The notes under the pieces were generated by a model. That model was not told the DNA's origin. It was given only the letters and a program-made list of their open reading frames with translations, and made no database searches. The position numbers and the translations under genes were made by a program. A DNA stretch of 64,000 nucleotides from Bacteroidaceae bacterium (GTDB lineage: Bacteria > Bacteroidota > Bacteroidia > Bacteroidales > Bacteroidaceae), in assembly GCA_017442185.1 (NCBI GenBank), contig JAFSAT010000024.1:62001-126000 (forward strand), given 5' to 3'. The number at the start of each line of letters is the position of its first letter. The first letter of the stretch is position 1. Below, piece after piece: positions 1-7,883 of the stretch.

Positions 1-1733
1 AATGATTTGCTCATTTTGCGTCCCAATTTGTCACGAACAATTCCGGTGAAGTAGACATTCTTGAATGGCATGTTTTCTTGATATTCGTAGCCTGCCATTA
101 TCATGCGTGCCACCCAGAAAAATATAATATCGGGACCGGTTACAAGGTCGGCTGTGGGATAGTAGTAGTTAATCTCTTTGTTCCCGGGGTCGAGTATTCC
201 GTTGAATAGTGATACGGGCCACAACCATGAGCTGAACCATGTGTCGAGTGCGTCATCGTCTTGTGTAAGTTGGTCGGCGGTGATATTTTCGCAACCGGGT
301 ATCTGACGGGCTTTTGCTACGGCTTCTTCGAGACTTTCTGCTACCACAAAGCGCTCCTCGTCGCCTTCGATGGCGGGTAGGAAGTATGCGGGTATGCGGT
401 GCCCCCACCATAGCTGGCGGCTGATGCACCAATCTTGTATGTTGTCGAGCCAGTTTTTGTATGTTGTTTTGTATTTTGTGGGGTAGAATTTCAGTTTATC
501 TTCGATAACCGGGGGAAGTGCTATGTCGGCAAAGTGTTGCATGCTGAGGAACCACTGCATGCAGAGGCGGGGCTCCACTGCGGTGTCGGCGTTGCGCTCA
601 CTGTAACCTACTTTGTTCACATAATCTTCTATTTTTTCGAGCAATGCGGCTGCTTCAAGGTCTTTAACAATTTGTTTGCGTACCTCCATGCGATCCATTC
701 CCACGTATAGTCCGGCAGCTTCGCTTATTGTTGCATCGGGGTTGAATATGTCTATTGTCTCGATATTGTGCTTTTTGCCCAGCATATAGTCGTTTGTGTC
801 GTGTGCGGGAGTCACTTTCAAGCATCCTGTACCAAATTCAATCTCTACATAGCGGTCTTCTATTACGGGTATCGAACGTCCTACCAAGGGGACAATAACC
901 CTTTTGCCTTTCAGCCAACTGTTCTTGGGGTCTTTGGGGTTTATACACATTGCTGTGTCGCCCATAATGGTCTCGGGGCGTGTGGTGGCTACCACTGCGT
1001 AGCGGCGTCCGTTGGAATCGCGGTGCAGTATCTGATGTTTTACAGTGGGGTCGAAGTTGGCTTCGGGGGTGAGGGTTACGGCATCCGGCTCTTCGCCGTC
1101 GGTGCATCCTGCCGCTTCGTCGACATAGTATCTCAAATAGTAGAGCTTGCTTTGCTCTTCTTTGTATATAACCTCTTCGTTGCTAAGGGCTGTTTGGGCC
1201 TTTGGATCCCAATTGACCATTCGCAGTCCGCGATATATGAGGCCTTTGTTGTAGAGGTCGCAGAATACTTTAATGACGCTTTTGCTTCGTGTCTCGTCCA
1301 TTGTGAACGAGGTTCTGTCCCAATCGCACGATGCTCCTAATTTTCTTAATTGTTTAAGTATTATTCCGCCGTGCTCTTCTGTCCAATCCCATGCGTGCTT
1401 GAGAAATTCTTCGCGTGTGAGGTCGCTCTTTTTGATTCCTTGCTCGGCGAGCTTTTTTACCACTTTTGCTTCGGTTGCGATGGAGGCATGGTCGGTACCC
1501 GGCACCCAGCAGGCATTTTTGCCTGTCATGCGGGCATGGCGTATGAGTATATCTTGTATTGTGTTGTTGAGCATGTGTCCCATGTGTAGCACGCCTGTGA
1601 CGTTGGGAGGCGGAATTACAATGGTGTATGGCTCTCTTTCGTCGGGCTCTGAATGGAATAGATTGTGTTCCATCCAATATTTGTACCATTTCTCTTCTAC
1701 TTCTGCAGGAATGTAGGTGGTTGCTAAGCTCAT
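1..1733 (-). CDS. valS: Valine--tRNA ligase, N-terminal 577 residues (runs off the left edge)
   Basis: Class Ia aminoacyl-tRNA synthetase that charges tRNA-Val in the cytoplasm. The reading frame is open from an ATG at 1733 to the window edge. The HIGH-type motif is HMGH at residues 50-53, inside [15 protein letters not shown]. The KMSKS loop occupies residues 573-577, the last complete codons in the window. The middle carries the editing-domain motif [12 protein letters not shown] and the catalytic-core motif [15 protein letters not shown], both characteristic of ValRS rather than IleRS or LeuRS. Full-length bacterial enzymes are near 870-900 residues, so roughly the C-terminal third (anticodon-binding domain and coiled coil) lies outside. 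A TAnnTTTG -7 box lies about 55 nt upstream of the start. No frameshift is seen. Confidence 0.97.
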   Translation of the reverse strand, partial: MSLATTYIPAEVEEKWYKYWMEHNLFHSEPDEREPYTIVIPPPNVTGVLHMGHMLNNTIQDILIRHARMTGKNACWVPGTDHASIATEAKVVKKLAEQGIKKSDLTREEFLKHAWDWTEEHGGIILKQLRKLGASCDWDRTSFTMDETRSKSVIKVFCDLYNKGLIYRGLRMVNWDPKAQTALSNEEVIYKEEQSKLYYLRYYVDEAAGCTDGEEPDAVTLTPEANFDPTVKHQILHRDSNGRRYAVVATTRPETIMGDTAMCINPKDPKNSWLKGKRVIVPLVGRSIPVIEDRYVEIEFGTGCLKVTPAHDTNDYMLGKKHNIETIDIFNPDATISEAAGLYVGMDRMEVRKQIVKDLEAAALLEKIEDYVNKVGYSERNADTAVEPRLCMQWFLSMQHFADIALPPVIEDKLKFYPTKYKTTYKNWLDNIQDWCISRQLWWGHRIPAYFLPAIEGDEERFVVAESLEEAVAKARQIPGCENITADQLTQDDDALDTWFSSWLWPVSLFNGILDPGNKEINYYYPTADLVTGPDIIFFWVARMIMAGYEYQENMPFKNVYFTGIVRDKLGRKMSKS

Positions 1734-1785
1734 AGTGTATATTGTTTTATGTTTATTAATCTGTTGTTATGTGTATTACAAACTG

Positions 1786-1793
1786 CAAATTTA
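1786..1793 (-). promoter_or_regulatory. Putative valS promoter -7 box (TAAATTTG)
   Basis: On the minus strand the octamer TAAATTTG fits the Bacteroidota -7 consensus TAnnTTTG and lies 53 nt upstream of the valS start. No clear TTTG -33 element is present at the usual 19-21 nt spacing, so only the -7 box is called. Confidence 0.45.
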
Positions 1794-2097
1794 ATTGTAT
1801 TTATCGGAAACTTTTTTATTTTATTGTAAATTATTTCGGATGCTGTTTAATTTTCTTTTATAATTATTATTCCGAAGCTGTTTTTTATGCTTTTTGGGTA
1901 ATTTTCTCTCGTTGCGTGCTGCGAGAGAATGTGCATCTCAATCAAATGAAAAACGACACTGTAAACTGAATCGGGTTAGGTGTAAACTAAGACAGTTCGC
2001 CAATGTGCTGATGTAAGCTATTTCGGTTGGAATGTAAAATCTATTAGTTGACTGCTTTCAAAAATGTCAGCCTCTTCTAAGAATATTCAATATTACT
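1794..2097. other. AT-rich intergenic stretch without a recognisable gene
   Basis: About 300 bases between the divergent genes valS and mazG, before the repeat array that starts at 2098. The only reading frame here is a short one of biased composition with no recognisable features. A CTGTTTAATTTTCT segment at about 1851 recurs almost unchanged at about 58682. Confidence 0.5.
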
Positions 2098-2244
2098 GCA
2101 CTCGCTGCAAAATAATAAAGCAAGCTTTATTTATTTCGCTCGTTTGTTCGTATATTTGAGGTAAACCTCGAATATAATCCTTCACTCGCTGCAAAATAAA
2201 TAAAGTAAGCTTTATTTTATTTCGCTCGTTTGTTCGTATATTTG
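2098..2244 (+). repeat. Array A of the ~85-bp palindromic promoter-like repeat (two units), upstream of mazG
   Basis: Two units, about 2098-2158 and 2183-2244. Each has the order CACTCGCTGCAAAATA, then the palindrome AATAAAG-YAA-GCTTTATT (an 8-bp stem with a 2-nt loop), then TTTCGCTCGTTTG, then the octamer TATATTTG, which is a perfect -7 box. The units are joined by a hairpin, GAGGT-AA-ACCTC (about 2157-2168). The same element occurs at 14131-14183, 46358-46506 and, on the minus strand, 49445-49569. It is always directly upstream of a gene in the same orientation. Here the second -7 box (2237-2244) lies 79 nt before the mazG start. Confidence 0.85.
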
Positions 2245-2323
2245 AAAAGAATCCGATATATTCGAAGAAAAATCTTAATATAGTTGTAAAAAAACAACAG
2301 CTAAATATTTAAAAGCAAAAAAT

Positions 2324-3112
2324 ATGCATAATAGAAATGAAATGATGGAGGCTTTTGGTCGCTTCCTTGATGTTCTTGATGAATTGCGTGAAAAGTGTCC
2401 TTGGGACCGCAAACAGACTAATGAGAGCTTACGCCCAAATAGCATTGAGGAGGTTTATGAACTTTCAGATGCTTTGGTGGCCGATGACACGCAGAATATT
2501 TGTAAGGAATTGGGCGATGTGTTGTTACATGTGGCTTTTTATGCTAAGATAGCGAGTGAAAAGGGGCAGTTTGATATAGCTGATGTATGCAACCGTTTGT
2601 GCGACAAACTTATTTATCGTCATCCTCATGTCTTTGGCACTGTAAAGGCCGAAACAGCGGGTGAGGTGTGTAAGAATTGGGAACAGCTTAAGATGAGTGA
2701 GAAGGGTGGCAACAAAAGTATTCTGAGTGGAGTGCCGGTGTCTATGCCTTCGCTTATAAAGGCGTTCCGTATGCAGGAGAAAGCTGCTAACGTGGGCTTC
2801 GATTGGGATACCAAAGAGGATGTATGGGCCAAGGTACGTGAAGAGATTGCCGAATTGCAGGTGGAATTTGACAAAGGCGATGTGGTGAACAGCGAAAAGG
2901 AGTTGGGCGACTTGCTGTTCAGCATTGTGAATGTGGCACGTAAATATGGTATTAACCCGGATAATGCTCTTGAACAGACGAATAGTAAGTTCCGCAGGCG
3001 TTTCAACTATGTCGAGGAGCGCTCGCTCGGGCAGGGGATGGACATTCGTGATATGACGCTCGCGCAGATGGATGCTCTTTGGGATGAGGCTAAAGAGATA
3101 GAGAAACTTTGA
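2324..3112 (+). CDS. mazG: Nucleoside triphosphate pyrophosphohydrolase MazG
   Basis: Cytoplasmic house-cleaning enzyme that hydrolyses NTPs or dNTPs to NMP and PPi. At 262 residues it has the usual length of the two-domain form. The first MazG domain carries E42/E43/E46 and E62xxD65 (motif KELGDVLLHV). The second domain repeats the pattern with REEIAELQ and KELGDLLFSI near residues 172-205. These are the metal-binding EExxE...ExxD sets of the all-alpha NTP-PPase fold. CPWDRKQT near residue 25 is a further family signature. The gene stands alone: a two-unit repeat with -7 boxes precedes it, and a strong hairpin follows at 3181-3221. The start is the ATG at 2324; an in-frame ATG a few codons later is a possible alternative. 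Confidence 0.96.
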   Translation: MHNRNEMMEAFGRFLDVLDELREKCPWDRKQTNESLRPNSIEEVYELSDALVADDTQNICKELGDVLLHVAFYAKIASEKGQFDIADVCNRLCDKLIYRHPHVFGTVKAETAGEVCKNWEQLKMSEKGGNKSILSGVPVSMPSLIKAFRMQEKAANVGFDWDTKEDVWAKVREEIAELQVEFDKGDVVNSEKELGDLLFSIVNVARKYGINPDNALEQTNSKFRRRFNYVEERSLGQGMDIRDMTLAQMDALWDEAKEIEKL

Positions 3113-3180
3113 TTATAATGTAAGCTCAAAGTCTCCGACATTTATCAATGACAACAGGTATGAATGAGGGCGTAAAATAA

Positions 3181-3221
3181 TCTGTGTCAGCAAAGTTAAT
3201 ATTTTCCCTTGCTGACACAGA
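3181..3221. terminator. Rho-independent-type terminator between convergent transcription units
   Basis: A perfect 13-bp stem, TCTGTGTCAGCAA / TTGCTGACACAGA, with a 15-nt loop. It is followed on the plus strand by CTATTTTCC. It lies between mazG (+) and the Spy-like gene (-) and probably serves both. Confidence 0.75.
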
Positions 3222-3269
3222 CTATTTTCCCGGCCCGAAAATCTATTTTTGAACTTTGGGGCTCTTTCT

Positions 3270-3743
3270 TCACTTTTCTCTTTTTCTTTCTTTACCGCGC
3301 TTCCACATATTCTTTAGCATCTCCTTTTGAAAATGATCTTCGGCACGTTGTATGCTGAGTATCTTTCTTGCCGGCAGTATCTCAAGATATTTTTCTACAT
3401 ATTCTCTCTCAAGTTCTGCTATTTTTATTTTCGCTTCGGCAAATTCGCGAACAAGCTGGAGGCTTTGTTCATCGCTACATTCGGCGCCACGCTTCATGCC
3501 CACTTTTTCGCGTACTTCTTTGTTTGTTTCCCATTTCTTTTTGTGAAGCTCAAAAAAGAGTGGAAAGAATGCGTCAGCCTCGTCGGGGGTGAGCTTGGCC
3601 TCTTCGGTTATGAATTTTCGCTGTTTGGATTGAAATTCTTCTATCGAGAATCTTTTTTTGCTTTTCTCTTTGTTGCTTGTCTGGGCTGTAGCCGATAGTG
3701 TTATTACAAGCAGCATTATGAGTGTGAAGATTGTTTTTTTCAT
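3270..3743 (-). CDS. Exported Spy/CpxP-like protein, last gene of an ECF sigma operon
   Basis: 157 residues with a clear Sec signal peptide (MKKTIFTLIMLLVITLSATAQ). The mature part is almost entirely charged alpha-helix. It includes LTPDEADAFFPLFFELH, which resembles the LTxxQ-type helical motif of Spy/CpxP periplasmic chaperone-like proteins. It is the third gene of the operon sigma factor - membrane protein - this protein, with 18 nt to the membrane-protein gene. In Bacteroidales similar small helical exported proteins follow ECF sigma genes, which suggests an envelope-stress sensor or chaperone that modulates the system. That role is inferred from context. The gene ends about 50 bases from the shared terminator at 3181-3221. 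Confidence 0.75.
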   Translation of the reverse strand: MKKTIFTLIMLLVITLSATAQTSNKEKSKKRFSIEEFQSKQRKFITEEAKLTPDEADAFFPLFFELHKKKWETNKEVREKVGMKRGAECSDEQSLQLVREFAEAKIKIAELEREYVEKYLEILPARKILSIQRAEDHFQKEMLKNMWKRGKERKREK

Positions 3744-3761
3744 GATTTTTACTTTTTGTTG

Positions 3762-4112
3762 TTAATAGCCTGTGTCGGCGCTTGTGAGATAGCTGTATAG
3801 TGCATATTCGTCGATGTTATAATTCTCGAGCAGTTCGTCGATATACTCGTTGTTATACTCATCTGCGGCCGTTATTTCTTGTGCCATTTGGATATTATCG
3901 TTGTAGAAGAGTACTCCTCCGATGGTGAACATCAGAATAGTGGCTGCTGCGTATCCCCAATGTCCGACGTTTAAAAGTGATGTAACCTTGTACTTCCTCT
4001 TTTCTCTCTCTTGTGGCAGACGTGACATTACTCTGTTGTGTACCTTTGCGAAATATTCGTCGGGTACGGTGAATGGGTTCCTTTTTTTTATATCATTATC
4101 TTCTATTTGCAT
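3762..4112 (-). CDS. Small membrane protein, putative anti-sigma factor
   Basis: 116 residues from an ATG at 4112; an upstream in-frame TTG at 4127 is less likely. The cytoplasmic N-terminal half has the motif NPFTVPDEYFAKVHNRVMSRLP. One transmembrane segment follows (about residues 50-72, GYAAATILMFTIGGVLFY). The exported tail is acidic and rich in Asn, Tyr and Glu. A cytoplasmic helical part plus a single membrane span, directly downstream of an ECF sigma gene (43 nt), fits a membrane-bound anti-sigma factor. The sequence lacks the zinc-binding HxxxCxxC motif of ZAS anti-sigma factors, so the assignment rests on topology and operon position. Confidence 0.6.
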   Translation of the reverse strand: MQIEDNDIKKRNPFTVPDEYFAKVHNRVMSRLPQEREKRKYKVTSLLNVGHWGYAAATILMFTIGGVLFYNDNIQMAQEITAADEYNNEYIDELLENYNIDEYALYSYLTSADTGY

Positions 4113-4155
4113 ATTTATTCGTTTCAATTATTTGACTTTGCGCTTATTAAAAGGT

Positions 4156-4716
4156 TTAATTGTTTTCTGTCAGGTAGCTTTCTATTTTTTTTACGGCAAT
4201 GTGGTACGAGGCTTTAAGTGCGCCTATGCTTGTACCGAGTATTTCTGATATTTCGCTATATTTCATGTTGTCGAAATATTTCATGTTGAATACGATACGT
4301 TGCTTCTCGGGCAGACGTTGCACTGCCTCATGGAACAGTGCATCGGCATGGTCGCCGTTGAAATATGTATCGCTTTCGAGCTGCTCGGCAATAATGCCGT
4401 CTGTGTGGCTCAGTGAGACGGTTTCCATATTTTTGTGTCCTAAGAATGTGAGTGTTTCGTTTATTGCTATACGAAACAGCCATGTGGATATTTGTGACTC
4501 TCCGCGGAAATTCTCTATGTTACTCCATGCTTTTATAAAGGTGTTTTGCAGAAGGTCGTCGCTGTCTTCGTGTGTGAGCACCATGCGGCGTATGTGCCAA
4601 TATAGTGGCTCACTGTATCTTTTAACTATGTATGAAAAGGCTTTTATCCGCAAGGTGGGGTCTTGCAGATGTGATAGAAGTTCTTTGTCGTTATATTCTT
4701 GTTGTTTATCTGTCAT
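4156..4716 (-). CDS. RNA polymerase sigma factor, sigma-70 ECF subfamily
   Basis: 186 residues with the two ECF regions. Region 2 is at about residues 25-95, with EDSDDLLQNTFIKAW and the DNA-melting part STWLFRIAINE. Region 4 is at about 128-182, with LPEKQRIVFNMKYFDNMKYSEISEILG and a helix-turn-helix ending SIGALKASYHIAVKKI. It directs RNA polymerase to a specific regulon, probably envelope-related given the exported and membrane partners encoded downstream. It is the first gene of a three-gene operon. A 9-bp stem hairpin (4752-4787) lies just upstream of its start. No recognition promoter could be identified with confidence. Confidence 0.93.
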   Translation of the reverse strand: MTDKQQEYNDKELLSHLQDPTLRIKAFSYIVKRYSEPLYWHIRRMVLTHEDSDDLLQNTFIKAWSNIENFRGESQISTWLFRIAINETLTFLGHKNMETVSLSHTDGIIAEQLESDTYFNGDHADALFHEAVQRLPEKQRIVFNMKYFDNMKYSEISEILGTSIGALKASYHIAVKKIESYLTENN

Positions 4717-4751
4717 TTTTCAATATCCGGCAGTGGTGCAGCCTTTTCATT

Positions 4752-4787
4752 AGACTGTTTTTAAACGAAAAGGTTTAGAAACAGTCT
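4752..4787 (-). other. Hairpin between rnz and the ECF sigma gene
   Basis: AGACTGTTT / AAACAGTCT forms a perfect 9-bp stem, and an inner TTAAAC / GTTTAG extends it. It lies downstream of rnz and 36 nt upstream of the sigma-factor start. On the minus strand no T-tract follows, so it is either a weak rnz terminator or a leader structure. Confidence 0.5.
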
Positions 4788-4941
4788 TGACATATAAATA
4801 TATCTGCAAAATAATCTCGGGTGTTGTTTTGCGTTGTCGTCAATATTTTTTGCCTGTTTATCGGATGGAATTAAAGGGATTTTTATGTGTGCCGATATAT
4901 TCGCTCTGCGGTGTTTGCCGGTATAGATTGGTTGAATGTTT

Positions 4942-5856
4942 TTATATGCTGAACGTTGCTCCTTCATATGCAAGTTCTGTGTTAGGGAATAGCTCTTTTG
5001 CTTCGTCAAGAAGTATGTTGTCGTCGGTGTATCTCGACGAAAAATGTCCTATTATCAGTTTGTGGACTTTAGCTTCGAGTGCTATTTCTGCTGCTTGAAG
5101 TGCTGTGCTGTGGTATGTTTCGGCGGCACGTCCTTTTTCGCTTTCGGCAAATGTGGCTTCGTGGTATAGCAGGTTTATCTCATTCAGATATATTTTGTTC
5201 TCGGGGCATGGCAGTGTGTCGCTGCAATAGGCGTAGCTGCGCGAGGGGTCGGCGTTGCGTGTGAGACGGTCGTTGGGAATTATTTGACCGTCTGTGGTGG
5301 TAAAGTCGTCCCCGTCTTTTATGCCTTGGCGCAGATATGTGGGTATATTGTAGTATTCCATCATTTCGCCTATTATGTGGCGTTTTTTGGGCTTCTCTTT
5401 GAAAAGGAATCCGCAGCAGGGGATGCGGTGCTTTTGTGGAAGCGTTTCAACGGTGATGCTTTTGTCTTCGTATATGGTTTTGTGCTGCGTGGGGTCGATG
5501 TTGTGAAATTCTATATGGTAGGGTAGTTCTTTGCAGAAGAAATCCATCTGTGGTTGTATGATTTTTTGCAGCATAGGGTGGGCGTATATATGCAGTGGTG
5601 CGTTGCGTCCTAATAGGCCGAATGTTGATATCATTCCTATCAGTCCGAAGCAGTGGTCGCCGTGAAGGTGTGATATGAATATGTGGTTGATGAACGAAAA
5701 ATGCAGGTGTGACTTTCTTAGTTGTAACTGTGTCCCTTCGCCGCAATCTATCATGAATTGTTTGTTTCCTATTCGTACAACTTGTGAACTTGCGTTGTGA
5801 CGTGTGGTGGGCAGTGCCGAGCCGCATCCTAATATGTGTACTTCAAATTTCTCCAT
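4942..5856 (-). CDS. rnz: Ribonuclease Z (tRNA 3'-processing endonuclease)
   Basis: Metallo-beta-lactamase-fold endonuclease that removes the 3' trailer of pre-tRNAs lacking an encoded CCA. It has 304 residues, the short (RNase ZS) form. The N-terminal GCGSALPTTRHNASSQV is followed by the zinc motif HLHGDH at residues 63-68. Further metal ligands are plausible at the AYCSDT, LYHEATF and GHFSSRY motifs, and the exosite region (LPQKHRIPCCGF) is present. The tRNA genes at 59 kb lack an encoded CCA, which agrees with a need for this enzyme. It is monocistronic, with a -7 box (5877-5884) about 20 nt before the ATG. Confidence 0.96.
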   Translation of the reverse strand: MEKFEVHILGCGSALPTTRHNASSQVVRIGNKQFMIDCGEGTQLQLRKSHLHFSFINHIFISHLHGDHCFGLIGMISTFGLLGRNAPLHIYAHPMLQKIIQPQMDFFCKELPYHIEFHNIDPTQHKTIYEDKSITVETLPQKHRIPCCGFLFKEKPKKRHIIGEMMEYYNIPTYLRQGIKDGDDFTTTDGQIIPNDRLTRNADPSRSYAYCSDTLPCPENKIYLNEINLLYHEATFAESEKGRAAETYHSTALQAAEIALEAKVHKLIIGHFSSRYTDDNILLDEAKELFPNTELAYEGATFSI

Positions 5857-5876
5857 GCTGTTGTTTCTTTGTTCTG

Positions 5877-5884
5877 CAAATTTA
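5877..5884 (-). promoter_or_regulatory. Putative rnz promoter -7 box (TAAATTTG)
   Basis: TAAATTTG on the minus strand, 20 nt upstream of the rnz ATG. It fits TAnnTTTG. A TTG occurs 23 nt upstream, slightly beyond the usual spacing. Confidence 0.45.
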
Positions 5885-5953
5885 GTGTTTTTTCCCTATT
5901 CTCGTGGCAAACCTCTAAAAATAAGTGTATGTTTGTATGCCGAGGCAAACATA

Positions 5954-5990
5954 AAAAATAGACGGCGGAAAAAATCCGCCGTCTATTTTT
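5954..5990 (-). terminator. rpsA terminator
   Basis: A perfect 16-bp inverted repeat (AAAAATAGACGGCGGA / TCCGCCGTCTATTTTT) with a 5-nt loop, followed by a T-rich run. It lies 28 nt downstream of the rpsA stop codon. Confidence 0.9.
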
Positions 5991-6017
5991 TATGTTTATT
6001 GTTTGGAGTGTTTCTTA

Positions 6018-7814
6018 TTACTCTCCGCCCTCGAGCTTGCTCTTGAGTGCTGCAAGTGCGTCGATGTCACCAAGTGTGGTTGACGCAGCCTGATTCTGAA
6101 TCATGGGAGCCTCTTCGGTTGCTTTCTTGCTCTTGCGAGCTGCTGCAGCCGCTTTCTTCTCTTGCTTCTCCTCCTCTTTTGCTACATCCTCGAAGATGCG
6201 GCTGTGAGAGAGGATTATTCTCTTAGACTCTTTGCTGAACTCTATTACCTTGAACTGAAGTTTCTCATCTGCTACTGCATTTGAGCCGTCCTCTTTAACA
6301 AGATGCTTGGGGGTAGCAAAACCTTCAACGCCGTAGGGGAGTGATACTACTGCTCCTCTGTCTTGAAGTTCGGTAATTACACCTTCGTGTATCGAGCCTA
6401 CTGTGAATACTGTCTCGAATACATCCCAAGGATTCTCTTCGAGCTGCTTGTGGCCGAGGCTCAAACGGCGGTTCTCTTTGTCTATCTCAAGAACTTGAAC
6501 GTCGATAACTTCGCCAATTTGTGTAAATTCAGAGGGGTGCTTGATTTTCTTTGTCCATGAAAGGTCGCTTATGTGTATAAGTCCGTCTACGCCCTCTTCA
6601 ATCTCAACGAAGATACCGAAGTTGGTGAAGTTGCGTACTTTTGCGCTGTGCTTTGAACCAACGGGATATTTCTCCTCGATGTTTGTCCAAGGATCTTCTT
6701 TGAGTTGCTTGATACCGAGTGACATCTTGCGCTCGTCGCGGTCGAGTGTAAGGATTACAGCTTCTACTTCGTCGCCCACCTTCATGAAGTCTTGAGCCGA
6801 ACGCAGGTGCTGGTTCCATGACATCTCTGATACGTGGATAAGACCCTCAACGCCGGGAGCAATCTCGATGAATGCACCGTAGTCGGCCATGACAACAACC
6901 TTACCCTTAACAATGTCACCAACTTTGAGGTCGGGATCGATAGCATCCCAAGGATGAGGAGTGAGTTGCTTCAAACCAAGGGCAATGCGCTTCTTCTCAT
7001 CGTCAAAGTCAAGGATAACAACGTTAATCTTCTGGTCGAGAGATACAATTTCTCCCGGCTCGCTCACGCGACCCCATGAAAGGTCTGTGATGTGGATAAG
7101 ACCGTCTACACCGCCAAGGTCGATGAATACTCCGTATGAGGTGATGTTCTTTACAGTACCCTCAAGCACCTGACCCTTTTCGAGTGTGCTGATAATCTTC
7201 TTCTTCTGCTCTTCAAGCTCTGCCTCGATAAGAGCCTTGTGTGAAACTACTACGTTTCTGAATTCTTGGTTGATTTTTACAATCTTGAAGTCTTCTGTCT
7301 GACCAACGTATGCATCGTAGTCGCGGATGGGCTTAACGTCAATCTGTGAACCGGGCAAGAATGCCTCGATGCCGAATACGTCTACAATCATACCGCCCTT
7401 TGTGCGGCACTTGATGTAACCACGAACAACCTCTTGCTTTTCCATGGCCTCGTTTACGAGCTCCCATGAACGGCTTGCACGTGCTTTTTTGTGTGAAAGG
7501 CTCAGCTGACCTTTTTTGTCTTCCAAGTTCTCGATGTAAACCTCTACTTTGTCGCCTATTTTAAGGTCGGGGTTATAACGGAACTCGCTGATGGGGATGA
7601 TAGCGTCTTGCTTGTAGTTGATGTCTACAATAACTTCGCGCTTGTTGATGCCGATTACGGTACCGTTTACTACCTCACGGCTTGATACTTTGTTAAGAGT
7701 GCCGGTGTAGGCTTGCTCTTGCTCTTCGTGTGAGAGACCTGAGATGTTCTCTCCCTTTTCATAAGACTCCCAATTGAAATCGGGGGTGCCGGTTAATACT
7801 TTTTCTTCGCTCAT
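6018..7814 (-). CDS. rpsA: 30S ribosomal protein S1
   Basis: 598 residues. Six S1 (OB-fold) RNA-binding domains follow a short N-terminal ribosome-binding part. The best-conserved repeats carry signatures such as TSYGVFIDLGGVDGLIHITD, ADYGAFIEIAPGVEGLIHVS and TNFGIFVEIEEGVDGLIHIS. The C-terminal tail is rich in Lys and Ala with EEAPMIQNQ. S1 helps recruit mRNA to the 30S subunit. This matters especially in Bacteroidota, where most genes lack Shine-Dalgarno sequences, as in this window. It has its own -7 box (7865-7872) and a strong terminator, so it forms a single-gene unit between the MATE transporter gene and rnz. Confidence 0.97.
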   Translation of the reverse strand: MSEEKVLTGTPDFNWESYEKGENISGLSHEEQEQAYTGTLNKVSSREVVNGTVIGINKREVIVDINYKQDAIIPISEFRYNPDLKIGDKVEVYIENLEDKKGQLSLSHKKARASRSWELVNEAMEKQEVVRGYIKCRTKGGMIVDVFGIEAFLPGSQIDVKPIRDYDAYVGQTEDFKIVKINQEFRNVVVSHKALIEAELEEQKKKIISTLEKGQVLEGTVKNITSYGVFIDLGGVDGLIHITDLSWGRVSEPGEIVSLDQKINVVILDFDDEKKRIALGLKQLTPHPWDAIDPDLKVGDIVKGKVVVMADYGAFIEIAPGVEGLIHVSEMSWNQHLRSAQDFMKVGDEVEAVILTLDRDERKMSLGIKQLKEDPWTNIEEKYPVGSKHSAKVRNFTNFGIFVEIEEGVDGLIHISDLSWTKKIKHPSEFTQIGEVIDVQVLEIDKENRRLSLGHKQLEENPWDVFETVFTVGSIHEGVITELQDRGAVVSLPYGVEGFATPKHLVKEDGSNAVADEKLQFKVIEFSKESKRIILSHSRIFEDVAKEEEKQEKKAAAAARKSKKATEEAPMIQNQAASTTLGDIDALAALKSKLEGGE

Positions 7815-7864
7815 AAATTTCTTTTAGTTAATGAGTTAGACATTATGTTGTTAGAATTCGGGCG

Positions 7865-7872
7865 CAAAGGTA
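7865..7872 (-). promoter_or_regulatory. Putative rpsA promoter -7 box (TACCTTTG)
   Basis: TACCTTTG on the minus strand, about 50 nt before the rpsA ATG, is a perfect TAnnTTTG match. It lies between the MATE gene stop and rpsA, which gives rpsA its own promoter. Confidence 0.55.
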
Positions 7873-7883
7873 CTGCTTTTTTC

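Noticed and set aside
768-1340. 190-codon plus-strand frame inside valS
   Set aside because: It is antisense to an unmistakable ValRS frame, and the product resembles no protein family.
2098-2244. CRISPR-like short repeats
   Set aside because: Only two units per array, with palindromic AT-rich cores, no unique spacers of constant length and no cas genes. They are promoter-position repeats instead.
4761-5009. 82-codon minus-strand frame between rnz and the sigma gene
   Set aside because: It overlaps the 3' end of rnz and an intergenic hairpin. Its composition is biased and no family was recognised.
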